From Photobacterium sp. DA100 (GTDB lineage: Bacteria > Pseudomonadota > Gammaproteobacteria > Enterobacterales > Vibrionaceae), in contig NZ_CP119423.1 in the NCBI RefSeq assembly GCF_029223585.1, forward strand, positions 1,860,001 through 1,924,000: 64,000 nt of DNA, in the 5' to 3' direction. Positions within the stretch are counted from its first letter, which is position 1. The number at the start of each line of letters is the position of its first letter. The translations under genes were made by a program, and so were the position numbers. Below are positions 1 through 7,503 of the stretch, piece after piece. The notes beneath the pieces are model-generated. The model was not told the DNA's origin. It ran no database searches and worked only from the letters and a program-made list of their open reading frames with translations.

Positions 1-82
1 TCATTCCATCGTTGGGTTTTATGTTTACGGTGGTATGGTTGGGTTTCGTGGTAGCGTTGCTCACACCTTTATGCGGCTAAGC
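1..82 (+). repeat. attC site, right part only (cut by window start)
   Basis: This is the 3' part of a cassette recombination site belonging to a cassette left of the window. It carries the GTTGCTCACACCTTTATGCG segment and ends in GGCTAAGC at 75-82. The core reads GCTAAGC rather than the canonical GTTRRRY. Confidence 0.7.
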
Positions 83-106
83 AGCTAGGTGATTTGGTAA
101 GAAGAA

Positions 107-1345
107 ATGAATTTTAATCAAAGATTTGAATGTACAACTTGTGAAAGTTTGGTTGATTGTAGAATCGGAATGTCTAACAGAGATGTTCAACCAATAAGGT
201 TTTGCTGCCCAAGTTGTGGCGAGGCCATCCATATTGATATTGAAAATGGAAAAGGCGTAAAAGTAAAAGGGGCTAAAGCAGTTGAGTTTGAGGGACCTTT
301 TACCAACGAGTATCCATTTGTCGATCTACACCTAGATTTTCCTGTTACTTTTGGTGAATATCAAATGGGTCATACACCATTTTTGAAAGCTATAGGCCGA
401 ATTGGGCATGAAAACTTCGGTATTCACAATGCCAGATTGAATGGCTTGAACATATTACATTCGAAAACTGAAGAATTAGAACGTGTTCTACGTTTGTACT
501 CAAAAAATGTGAATTTATTTGGACGGTTATGTAAAAAAGAGTTTGGAGAAACTCTAAGGTCTGAAAAGCCTCAAGATGTAAACTTAGCCCTATATTGCGT
601 CATAGCGAAAGTGTTTGCCCCTTTTTCAATGCCATCTGAAAACGCAGAGTCTGTTGCTATTCATATGAAAGGTATTAATGATGCATTATCTTCTGATGCT
701 GAGGCATTTGATGCACTTTTTGAGGAGATTATTGGAACCGATTTTTTAAAGAATACACAACACGATTGCATAGAAATTTACCCGCAAATTTTGGCAGGAG
801 AGTTGGCATTTAGACCAGCACTATTTCTGGACTTTGACACCGATTACGATAAAGAGTTGGTAGCTTTTAGGGTGTCTACAGATGACTTTAATAAGTACAA
901 AGATCTATACAAAGATATCTCTGAAATTTTATCTCGTCAGCTCATTTTGGTCGCAGGGATTAACAACGTTATTCATCGTAAAGATCATAATAAGTTCAAA
1001 GATGTTGGCAAGGCAACGCCGAAGTCACTCAGCCACTTTGCAGACTTACCTTATGGATTTAAAGTCAGTCATTTAGATGAGTGCTGGTACCAAATTGGTG
1101 AAGATGCAATTAATAACCAGTTGCGTAACTCAATTGCACATGTCAAAGCGGAATATGATGATACAACTCAAGTTATCACTTATTACCCCAAGAAAGAAGG
1201 TATAAAGCAAGAGAAAGCAAAGTCAATGTACTTCATTGATTTTATGAGAAAAATACTCATGTCATACCGTGAAATGCATCGACTACATCAATTAATTAAA
1301 TGCCTGTTTAACTATGAGCATTTGATTCGCCAAAAAGCTGCTTAA
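107..1345 (+). CDS. Integron cassette protein with zinc ribbon and HEPN-like motif
   Basis: A 412-residue protein of no recognised family. The N-terminus has a zinc-ribbon pattern (C9-x2-C12 and C34-x2-C37). Near the C-terminus the helix-rich region carries LRNSIAHVK, where R340-x4-H345 preceded by a polar helix matches the RxxxxH signature of HEPN nucleases. The middle is rich in charged helices. It is the only gene of its cassette, with attC directly after the stop. Many HEPN proteins in cassette arrays and defence islands are RNases acting against phage or as toxins; that role here is inference from the short motif and the context. A catalytically inactive or unrelated helical protein is possible. 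Confidence 0.75.
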   Translation: MNFNQRFECTTCESLVDCRIGMSNRDVQPIRFCCPSCGEAIHIDIENGKGVKVKGAKAVEFEGPFTNEYPFVDLHLDFPVTFGEYQMGHTPFLKAIGRIGHENFGIHNARLNGLNILHSKTEELERVLRLYSKNVNLFGRLCKKEFGETLRSEKPQDVNLALYCVIAKVFAPFSMPSENAESVAIHMKGINDALSSDAEAFDALFEEIIGTDFLKNTQHDCIEIYPQILAGELAFRPALFLDFDTDYDKELVAFRVSTDDFNKYKDLYKDISEILSRQLILVAGINNVIHRKDHNKFKDVGKATPKSLSHFADLPYGFKVSHLDECWYQIGEDAINNQLRNSIAHVKAEYDDTTQVITYYPKKEGIKQEKAKSMYFIDFMRKILMSYREMHRLHQLIKCLFNYEHLIRQKAA

Positions 1346-1464
1346 CAAACTGTTGAAGAGTGATTCTACAACGCGTGGCATTTTTACTATGCGTTGCGTT
1401 TAGTGTTTAAGGTGGTATGCGGCGGCATCGGTATTCCGTTGCTCACACCTTAACAGGGCTAAGT
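1340..1464 (+). repeat. attC site after the HEPN-like cassette
   Basis: The left simple site GCTTAAC (RYYYAAC type) overlaps the stop codon of the preceding gene. The body contains CAACGCGTGGC and TGCGTTGCGTTTAG segments typical of Vibrio cassette repeats, then GTTGCTCACACC. The right end reads GGGCTAAGT, so the core is GCTAAGT instead of GTTAAGT. Confidence 0.8.
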
Positions 1465-1513
1465 GCTCTTAGATTATTGAAATAATTTAAGTTATGAGGA
1501 TGAAAAATGAAAA

Positions 1514-1969
1514 ATGAGTAATGTTGCAGACAGCAATGCTAATGTTGTGACGCAGACTGATACTGGGGTTGACGCATTTGAAGCCTTGACTGTTCGAGAA
1601 GATGTCGCTGTCAAACAACCAGTAGCTGATAAGAAAGATTTTTTTGTCCAAACTAGAGCAAGCACATTAAATAAGTGTAGAGAAAAACTTAATAAAATTA
1701 AAAATCATAGTTTTACCTATGGTGAAATACTACTGAGTATTTGTTCTGTCGGAATAGGTGTTATTGCGAGTGCTTACTTCTCAAATGTTCAATTAAACAA
1801 AGATGCTTTGTTTCCGTATGTAATAACTCCTGTTGTAAGCTCAGTTTGTGGAGTGTGGTATTTTATAAAGAGAAAGGACAGCCATAAAGCAGCTAGTGAT
1901 TTAGCTGAAGAAATACTTGATGAATTACCAAATCCAGCAGAAACTGTTGATGTTAAGGTTAAACAATGA
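1514..1969 (+). CDS. Integron cassette membrane protein paired with a trypsin-like protease
   Basis: A 151-residue protein with a polar, acidic N-terminal third, then two predicted membrane segments (about residues 70-90 and 98-118) separated by a short loop, and a charged C-terminal tail. No family recognised. The start is the ATG at 1514; an overlapping ATG at 1507 opens only a four-codon frame. Its last codons overlap the ATG of the following protease gene by 4 bp, and no attC lies between the two, so they form one bicistronic cassette. It may anchor the protease at the membrane or be its partner or regulator; this is inferred only from the coupling. Confidence 0.75.
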   Translation: MSNVADSNANVVTQTDTGVDAFEALTVREDVAVKQPVADKKDFFVQTRASTLNKCREKLNKIKNHSFTYGEILLSICSVGIGVIASAYFSNVQLNKDALFPYVITPVVSSVCGVWYFIKRKDSHKAASDLAEEILDELPNPAETVDVKVKQ

Positions 1970-2712
1970 ACATTAATGATATCTACACTCAATTATTATA
2001 CTCAACAGCACCAATTTCGGTTGAAAATGTCGATGGAACTAATGTCGAGGCTACAGCATTTTTCTATATGTTCTATGATGAGAATAAACAAAATATTCCG
2101 TTTTTGATTACCAACTATCATGTAATCGAACGCGCAAAGAGAATATACAGTGAGTTTTTCGTTAGAGAAGGCAACCTCCCTTCTAAAACAAATAAAGTTA
2201 CTGTTGAGTTGAATTTGCCCACCGCTAAAAGGTATTCTTCACCTGAACTTGACTTAGTTGCGATTCCAATTGGTCACTTAATTAACCAATTAGAAAACAC
2301 TTCGACACCGATATTTATACGGGCGATTACTTCAGATTTAGTCCCATCATTAGAACAAATCAACCAATTGTCAGCGGTTGAAAATGTAAAATATATCGGC
2401 TATCAAAAAAACTTAAGTAAATTACTGCCACTTGTACGTGGAGCTTCAACCTCTACACCGGTTTGGTCAAATTATAATGATAAGAAAGCATTCTTGATCG
2501 ACAGTAATATCATGCCTGGAGTAAGTGGTAGTCCTGTATTTATTGCTAGCCAAGGAATGTATAGTGAAAATGGTGGCATTGTCCTAGGTGGGAATCGGGT
2601 CATGTTTTTAGGTGTTGTATCCGCAGGTTTACCAAATTCATTGGGGTTGGTTTTAAATTCAGAACTGATTGACCAATTCTTGCACAGTGTCGTGATAAAT
2701 AAGAGCACTTAA
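1966..2712 (+). CDS. Trypsin-like serine peptidase of a two-gene integron cassette
   Basis: A 248-residue protein with the chymotrypsin-fold triad in order: His52 in TNYHVI, Asp96 in ELDLVAI and Ser187 in PGVSGSPVF. The FLITNYHVI stretch and the glycine-rich strand after the serine (GGIVLGGNRVMFLGVVSAG) are typical of trypsin-like peptidases and DegP relatives. No signal peptide, membrane segment or PDZ domain is seen, so it is probably cytoplasmic unless held by the upstream membrane protein. The ATG overlaps the end of that gene by 4 bp, indicating translational coupling, and attC follows the stop. Trypsin-like peptidases occur as effectors or activators in several bacterial defence modules; such a role is inference. 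Confidence 0.85.
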   Translation: MNINDIYTQLLYSTAPISVENVDGTNVEATAFFYMFYDENKQNIPFLITNYHVIERAKRIYSEFFVREGNLPSKTNKVTVELNLPTAKRYSSPELDLVAIPIGHLINQLENTSTPIFIRAITSDLVPSLEQINQLSAVENVKYIGYQKNLSKLLPLVRGASTSTPVWSNYNDKKAFLIDSNIMPGVSGSPVFIASQGMYSENGGIVLGGNRVMFLGVVSAGLPNSLGLVLNSELIDQFLHSVVINKST

Positions 2713-2812
2713 CAAAGCAATCAAGGTGACTTGTTAAACTTGACGGTTCTGGTATGGAGTTTGGTGCGCTTGGTTGGTTTATCGTGGCGCAATTTATGTT
2801 CGGCGTTAACTG
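2707..2812 (+). repeat. attC site after the protease cassette
   Basis: The left site ACTTAAC (RYYYAAC) overlaps the protease stop. The right end carries TTCGGCGTTAAC (core GTTAAC at 2805-2810). The site is about 105 bp, shorter than its neighbours. The open frame running through it (from 2731) is an artefact of the repeat. Confidence 0.75.
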
Positions 2813-2826
2813 CACAGGAGGAAGTC

Positions 2827-3627
2827 GTGCAAGAAGAATATATGAATTACTACGCAAACTTTGACGAAGAGAAGCGTCTTCTATGTCAAAATATAACGCG
2901 TATTGAGTTTGATACAACACTAAGTGTGTTGGAGCCTTATATTAACTCAGCAAGTCATTTAACTGAACTTGGTGCCGCGACTGGACGCTATTCGCTTCAC
3001 TATGCTCAGCAAGGTATGCATGTAACAGCAGTAGAGTTAGTTCCTGAATTAGTTGAGCAACTTAATAGTAATGCTAAGAGCCAATATTTAGACTTAGCTG
3101 TTTACGAAGCAAATGCAACTAACGTGAGCTTTATTGAAAACGCCACTCAAGACATTGTTTTAATTTTAGGACCGCTTTATCACATTCAATCAAGGTCTGA
3201 TCGAGAAGCTGTTTTAAAAGAAGCCAACCGCATATTAAAGCCAAATGGTGTGGTAGCGATTGCGTATATTAGCCGTTTCTTTGTAGCAGGTTTGCTTGCA
3301 AAAATGTCCAAGAGTTTAGTTTCTCCTGAAGTTCTAAGTGAATTGAATGAAAGTGGCTTAGTTACGTCTCCCGATGTAGATCCATTTTTTAGAACGGGTT
3401 ATTTTGCTAAGCCTTTAGAAATTGAAGATTTAGCTGTTCAAGCAGGTTTTAGTGTTGAAAGTCATATTGCAACTGATGGATACGTTCGTTTTATTGGTCA
3501 GGAAGTCAATCAACTCAATGAACAACAGTATCAAGCATGGTTCAAGTATCATCTTTCAACTTGTTTCGAGCAATCATTGCTTGGTAGTAGTAACCATGGT
3601 TTAGTTATTGCGAAAAAGTGTAGTTAA
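2827..3627 (+). CDS. Class I SAM-dependent methyltransferase (integron cassette)
   Basis: About 266 residues if started at the GTG at 2827, which has a strong AGGAGG at 2816-2821 with 5-nt spacing; translation further upstream would run through attC. Motif I is LTELGAATGRYSLHYAQ, followed by the motif II acidic residue (VTAVELVPELVEQL), and VLILGPLYHIQ fits motif IV/post-II. This is the Rossmann-fold layout of Methyltransf_11/25-type small-molecule methyltransferases. The substrate cannot be read from sequence. It sits alone in its cassette and has no visible promoter of its own. Confidence 0.85.
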   Translation: MQEEYMNYYANFDEEKRLLCQNITRIEFDTTLSVLEPYINSASHLTELGAATGRYSLHYAQQGMHVTAVELVPELVEQLNSNAKSQYLDLAVYEANATNVSFIENATQDIVLILGPLYHIQSRSDREAVLKEANRILKPNGVVAIAYISRFFVAGLLAKMSKSLVSPEVLSELNESGLVTSPDVDPFFRTGYFAKPLEIEDLAVQAGFSVESHIATDGYVRFIGQEVNQLNEQQYQAWFKYHLSTCFEQSLLGSSNHGLVIAKKCS

Positions 3628-3748
3628 CAAAGCGTTTAAGGCAGCATTCCCAATGCTTAGCATTTTCAGTTCAAGTTGGGTTTAGTGTTTGCGGTGTAAT
3701 GTTTAGGTTAGGTGGTAGCGTTGCTCACTACTTAATTGGGCGTTAAGT
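3622..3748 (+). repeat. attC site after the methyltransferase cassette
   Basis: It begins at AGTTAACAAAGCG over the methyltransferase stop, includes the GGGTTTAGTGTTTGCGG and GCGTTGCTCACTA segments, and ends with GGGCGTTAAGT. Its GTTAAGT core at 3742-3748 is canonical, unlike the GCTAAG cores of the two leftmost sites. Confidence 0.85.
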
Positions 3749-3909
3749 TTATGGAGTCGATTTACGTGCGCTTTATCGAAAGTTAATCGGTAAATAAACT
3801 GCTTAACCTCATTACGTTAGACTTGGCTTATTTTGGAATGGAGTTTAGTAGGCATTGTGACTTGGGCGTGCCACTCCTTATATCAGGGATTAAACATTAG
3901 GAGAGTTAA

Positions 3910-4347
3910 ATGTTGAAGTTGGAAAGATCAAAGGTTGAAGACGCTGACTTCTTCTTTGAGATAGAGCGGTTAAGTGGGACCGAAGAATTTATTATCCCAT
4001 ATTCTCTTGAGAAGCATCGAGAGTTAATTGGCAGCAACGAGCCAATTTACCTATCAGTGTTTCATAATGATGAACTGGTTGGCTTTATTATATTGCATCA
4101 GGAGAGTAGTGAAGCCGTCGAGTTTCGACGGATCGTGATTTTATCCAAAGGTCGTGGATTGGGTCAGTTAGCAATCAAAGCGATGGAGCGATTCTGTTCT
4201 AAAGAACTAGGGTGCTCGAGAGTTTGGCTAGATGTCTTTGAGTCGAACGTGCGTGGATTGCACATTTATAGAAAGCTGGGATACAAGCCTTTTAAAACCA
4301 GTATTTATGATGGCCAGCGGTTACTCTTCATGGAAAAATCACTTTAA
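3910..4347 (+). CDS. GNAT-family N-acetyltransferase (integron cassette)
   Basis: A 145-residue protein with the GNAT fold. The acetyl-CoA loop is seen as RRIVILSKGRGLGQLAIKA (the R/Q-x-x-G-x-G/A pattern as GRGLGQ) and the C-terminal FESNVRGLHIYRKLGY segment carries the conserved Asn and Tyr of RimI-type enzymes. SD TAGGAGAG lies 7 nt before the ATG. The acceptor is unknown; cassette acetyltransferases modify antibiotics, toxins or proteins in different cases. A 160-bp stretch without coding signal separates it from the previous attC. Confidence 0.85.
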   Translation: MLKLERSKVEDADFFFEIERLSGTEEFIIPYSLEKHRELIGSNEPIYLSVFHNDELVGFIILHQESSEAVEFRRIVILSKGRGLGQLAIKAMERFCSKELGCSRVWLDVFESNVRGLHIYRKLGYKPFKTSIYDGQRLLFMEKSL

Positions 4348-4485
4348 TATCTTGCTCAACTCAGCAGATAACGTCCGGCACTTTTCTTTCAAAGCTTAGA
4401 GTTCACGCTGCCTTCGCTTGAGGCTTTATTGTTTACGCTGCGATTGAGCGGGTACTTAGCTCCTGTTGACCATCAGATTTAAACT

Positions 4486-4498
4486 GTGACGGCGTCAC
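4486..4498. promoter_or_regulatory. matS site (MatP-binding), perfect consensus
   Basis: The sequence GTGACGGCGTCAC matches GTGACRNYGTCAC at all constrained positions. MatP binds such sites to organise the Ter macrodomain in Enterobacteria and Vibrio. The matP gene itself is in this window at 52225. A perfect match is expected well under once by chance in 64 kb. Confidence 0.88.
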
Positions 4499-4648
4499 GA
4501 AATGTCTGATTTCGCATAGTTAAAGGTGGCTAATATAAAATAGCCAGGATGTGTTTGCTAACTGGCAAAAACAGATAGGTATTAACGGGTCAATAGCGTT
4601 AGTGGAGCAAGGGAAGTAGAAAAATTGATACCCCGAGATGAAAAATAC

Positions 4649-4679
4649 AGGTATAGCGACATCAAACCGCTATACCTGA
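4649..4679 (-). terminator. Rho-independent terminator
   Basis: The 11-bp perfect stem CAGGTATAGCG/CGCTATACCTG has a 9-nt loop and is followed on the minus strand by TATTTTTC. It ends the minus-strand transcript from 5153. Confidence 0.85.
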
Positions 4680-4685
4680 AAGTCG

Positions 4686-5153
4686 TTATCCTGCTTTTTG
4701 CAGAGCACTTTTCTCAGCATTGCTGAGAATATCAGCTACGGTTAACGATGGATAAGCACTATAAAGCGGTTGCAGTTCGCCGTTTACGTATGAGCGATCA
4801 TTGTTTTGTACGTACAGCATAAATTCCTTGAGATTATTCTGTACCGGTAGTGGTGGGGCATCTGCCATGTGGGAGAGAAGGGTATTAAATATATCGCCAA
4901 TCTCGTTCGTGAAATCTTGGATATAACGGGCAAACTCGCCATCGTAACTGGTGATTACCGCGAGTTGTAGCTCACTTAAAAACACGAAACGGGCAAAGTG
5001 TACGGTACCAATCTTTGTTAGCGCGACATTGATGGGGTTTTTGCCTTCTGGCATGTTTTCAAATCCATCTAGGATTTCTTTTAGCTGTTGCGCATCTGCT
5101 GGTGATTTAATGTTCATCACCAAAGTTAATGGGTGTGATACTTGCTCAGTCAT
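4686..5153 (-). CDS. Small protein resembling a ferredoxin-like peroxidase domain, function unknown
   Basis: A 155-residue protein with no signal peptide. The stretch TVHFARFVFLSELQLAVITSY followed by DGEFARYIQDF resembles the first ferredoxin-like (dimeric alpha/beta barrel) half seen in some peroxidase-like proteins, where an HFARW/HFARF strand and a YDG turn are conserved. It lacks a second half and an obvious heme ligand context, so enzymatic function cannot be claimed. It starts at an ATG preceded by AAGGAAAAGG. It ends at the terminator 4649-4679 and lies 64 bp downstream of an exported monoheme gene on the same strand, so the two may be co-transcribed. Confidence 0.7.
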   Translation of the reverse strand: MTEQVSHPLTLVMNIKSPADAQQLKEILDGFENMPEGKNPINVALTKIGTVHFARFVFLSELQLAVITSYDGEFARYIQDFTNEIGDIFNTLLSHMADAPPLPVQNNLKEFMLYVQNNDRSYVNGELQPLYSAYPSLTVADILSNAEKSALQKAG

Positions 5154-5217
5154 AACCTTTTCCTTGTCGTAGATTTTGCCGCTATGGCATGGGTTTAGAA
5201 TGAATAAGGCTTAGCCT

Positions 5218-6549
5218 CTAATTCGCGTAGTGCTCTTTGATAAATTTCAGTGAGCTAGCCGTTTCATTCGCTGCTCTCGTACTGATAATTGGTTTTGGAT
5301 CCGTGAGTACATCTTTAGTGAACCATCCAAAGTTTCTTACATTCCATTTGTCTTTGGGTAATAAGTCGTCCATGACGTAAGGTTCGAGTTCGGGTAGCTG
5401 GAACTGATCAGCGCTAACCGTGGTCAGTTTTAGAATGCTTCTGCGTGTCGACTCGGTATGACAGCTGACACAGTCTGTATTCATTACATTGCTGTTGACT
5501 GGGTTGGCGATAATATTGGGAATATCTTGTAGTTTTGGTAGAGCCGGGCTTGTAGCAGCAGAGTCAACACACTGCACAGTATTGCCAAGTTCAGTATCAA
5601 TACCGTTGTTGAATAGCACTGCGGTACTAATGCCATTACAGTTATCAAAGTTCTGGTTGACGTTGTTGCCAATCCGATTACCCACGAATCCACTGGTAGA
5701 GCTTGGCTTTACATGCAGCAGCTGTGAATTGGGTGACAGGGCATTGCTGGCTAAGTTGAAGAAAATCCATTGATCTGAATTTGCCGTCCCCATGAAAGAG
5801 ATGAACTCAAGTCTGTTGGCGGACAAGTTGTCATGCAGGAATGCTTTTACTTGATCTGCAAAGCTCTTAGTCAATAGGTTGCTATTGACGTTTAGTGGAC
5901 CTTCCCGCTGACTAGACGCCTGCATTTGTTGTTGTGATTTTTTCAGGGTGAGTAAATCGTTGAGGATCTTTTCAAAGGCGATTTTATCTGGCTGGAAGGG
6001 CCATGTGGTGTTGAGGACGAAATTGAAGGGGAGGTGGGCCGTCATATCATGAATGGTAACAACACCGGATTCGTTTACTGTCACCGGCTGTAGCACGAGG
6101 CGAATTTGTGGGATGCTGCCCCATTGTTCAATGCTCTCGGGAGATGCACTCGGGGCTGAGGGATCTACCCGAAACCCAACCACTTTCCAGTTTTTTCTTT
6201 TTCTTAATTGGCCTTCAAATACGCCAACGCCGCTGACAAAAGAGATTTTGACGATATTTCCGCTAGCATCTTTACCATTGACTTTATTTTCTGCAAAGTA
6301 AATGACATCATTGAATTTTTCTTCAGGCCATAATTCGCCATCATTTATTAAAAAATCAGCACTAATTAATGCATTAACATCGTCTTGGCTCTTTGGTGTT
6401 GGCCAAAGGTATGCAATATCATTTAGGTTTAAATCGCTAATATCTGATATTTTATCCTTGGCTGCTGATTTTTCTATAAATATAAAACTACATAAAATAA
6501 AAAACAGTATGGATATATTTCTTGATGAGTTTCCTTTCCCTGTAAACAT
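5218..6549 (-). CDS. Exported protein with a single c-type heme motif
   Basis: A 443-residue protein with an N-terminal hydrophobic export signal (about residues 12-30, ending near KSAAKDK). Near the C-terminus C360-VS-C363-H364 is a CxxCH heme-attachment motif; the surrounding sequence is NTDCVSCHTESTRR. No other CxxCH or recognised domain is seen in the first 350 residues, which look globular and beta-rich. Covalent heme would be added in the periplasm. SD GAGGGAG precedes the ATG. It lies upstream of the small peroxidase-like gene on the same strand, which suggests a shared redox role. Function is otherwise unknown. Confidence 0.75.
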   Translation of the reverse strand: MFTGKGNSSRNISILFFILCSFIFIEKSAAKDKISDISDLNLNDIAYLWPTPKSQDDVNALISADFLINDGELWPEEKFNDVIYFAENKVNGKDASGNIVKISFVSGVGVFEGQLRKRKNWKVVGFRVDPSAPSASPESIEQWGSIPQIRLVLQPVTVNESGVVTIHDMTAHLPFNFVLNTTWPFQPDKIAFEKILNDLLTLKKSQQQMQASSQREGPLNVNSNLLTKSFADQVKAFLHDNLSANRLEFISFMGTANSDQWIFFNLASNALSPNSQLLHVKPSSTSGFVGNRIGNNVNQNFDNCNGISTAVLFNNGIDTELGNTVQCVDSAATSPALPKLQDIPNIIANPVNSNVMNTDCVSCHTESTRRSILKLTTVSADQFQLPELEPYVMDDLLPKDKWNVRNFGWFTKDVLTDPKPIISTRAANETASSLKFIKEHYAN

Positions 6550-6718
6550 TGGTTACTCCCTCAATATAACAAATTCAATAAAAGTTTGAATATATAAAAG
6601 ATAGGTCATCTTTTTTCTTGGGCTTATTAATATACAGCTATGAATTTAATCATATGGGTTTGTCAGGGATTATCCTGAAAACCCACACGATTCAATTGAC
6701 ACTTGATCCGGTTTGATG

Positions 6719-7156
6719 TTAGCTGACCTTTTCTGCATTTAAGATCTTAACTTTACAGGCATTTCCGTCACCAAAGGTTAAGTTGCCGTACAGTGTCGTA
6801 CTATCAGGGTCGGCGGCGCTTCGGCTTACGGCTTTTGTGGTATCTTTACCACTAATAATAGCGTGTAACTCGCCATCAACTTCTTCCCAGGCTACGATTG
6901 ATGACATTGCCAAAGAAATACTTGGTTTGTCGGCAAATAAAACGGAGCTGGTTGCTTTGATGTCTAAATAGTGTTTGTTAACTTTCACCACTTCATAATA
7001 ATAAGCATTAGATCGTTTAGGGTATTCAACTTGCTTAAATTCAACGGCATCTGACTTATCAGCTCCACCATAGAATACATGCATGTTGCCATTTTTCTTC
7101 ATTCCCATGTAGCCGAAATCTTTGCCTTCGTAACTCAGTTTGATAATTTTGTTCAT
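6719..7156 (-). CDS. Hypothetical protein, 145 residues
   Basis: No family recognised. The protein has no signal peptide or membrane segment and is rich in alternating beta-type segments (YEGKDFGYMGMKKNGNMHVFYGG). SD AAAGGGAAT precedes the ATG. It stands alone: 169 bp separate it from the heme-protein start downstream, and upstream lies an inverted repeat at 7189-7216. Confidence 0.6.
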   Translation of the reverse strand: MNKIIKLSYEGKDFGYMGMKKNGNMHVFYGGADKSDAVEFKQVEYPKRSNAYYYEVVKVNKHYLDIKATSSVLFADKPSISLAMSSIVAWEEVDGELHAIISGKDTTKAVSRSAADPDSTTLYGNLTFGDGNACKVKILNAEKVS

Positions 7157-7188
7157 AATGTATTCCCTTTATTATTTTTAATCAGTGT

Positions 7189-7216
7189 GAGCTATCAATA
7201 ATTGGTTTGATAGCTC
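7189..7216. repeat. Inverted repeat upstream of the 145-residue hypothetical gene
   Basis: GAGCTATCA and TGATAGCTC (9-bp perfect arms, 10-bp spacer) lie 33 bp upstream of the minus-strand start at 7156. It could be an operator or a leader hairpin. No U-run follows on either strand, so it is unlikely to be a terminator. Confidence 0.5.
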
Positions 7217-7441
7217 AACCTCAATATGGCAGCGAATTAGTATTAAATGTTACATGGGAAATAATAGGCTTTGCCTAGTGAAATCGTATTACATGTTATT
7301 ACAGCGGGGATAATATATCGTCGGCGGTGCTTGGCCACTGGGGTTGTTGCAAAGGGTTGCGACTGTTTGGCTTAGGCGGGGATGTCTGCAGTGTTGTAGC
7401 GCACGCATGCTTACAAAAGCAGCTATTGATCAAGGTGCATC

Positions 7442-7492
7442 TTGACCCGTGCTGAGTCTGGGATAACAATAATACTGTATAAATAAACAGTA
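7442..7492 (+). promoter_or_regulatory. umuDC promoter with LexA (SOS) box
   Basis: The LexA box TACTGTATAAATAAACAGTA at 7473-7492 fits CTGT-N8-ACAG exactly, with flanking T and A. A -35 TTGACC (7442-7447) and an AACAAT -10 (7465-7470), 17 bp apart, would start transcription about 7477, inside the box, so LexA would block the promoter directly. The leader would be only about 27 nt before the umuD ATG at 7504. Confidence 0.85.
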
Positions 7493-7503
7493 TCTCGTGA
7501 ATT

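Larger units (their letters stand above)
1..4470 (+). mobile_element. Distal end of a chromosomal integron cassette array
   Basis: Four plus-strand cassettes are separated by repeats with the features of Vibrio attC sites: a TAACAAA-type start just after each stop codon, GTTGCTCAC-type inner segments and a G(T/C)TAAG-type end. The DNA is visibly more AT-rich than the core genome to the right. No integrase gene is present; by the usual orientation intI and attI would lie to the left of the window. The right boundary is unclear because no complete attC follows the last cassette (stop at 4347). The next chromosomal landmark is a perfect matS site at 4486-4498. Identification as an integron is from repeat structure and cassette layout, not from a database match. 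Confidence 0.85.
4348..4685. other. Non-coding junction between cassette array and chromosome
   Basis: No gene is seen. It begins with GATAACGTCCGGC, possibly the left end of an attC, but no matching GTTRRRY end is recognisable, so the last attC looks truncated or diverged. The stretch holds the matS site at 4486-4498 and the terminator hairpin at 4649-4679. Confidence 0.6.

Noticed and set aside
1507..1521. Four-codon minigene overlapping the start of the cassette membrane protein
   Set aside because: Could be chance in AT-rich DNA; no way to support it from sequence.
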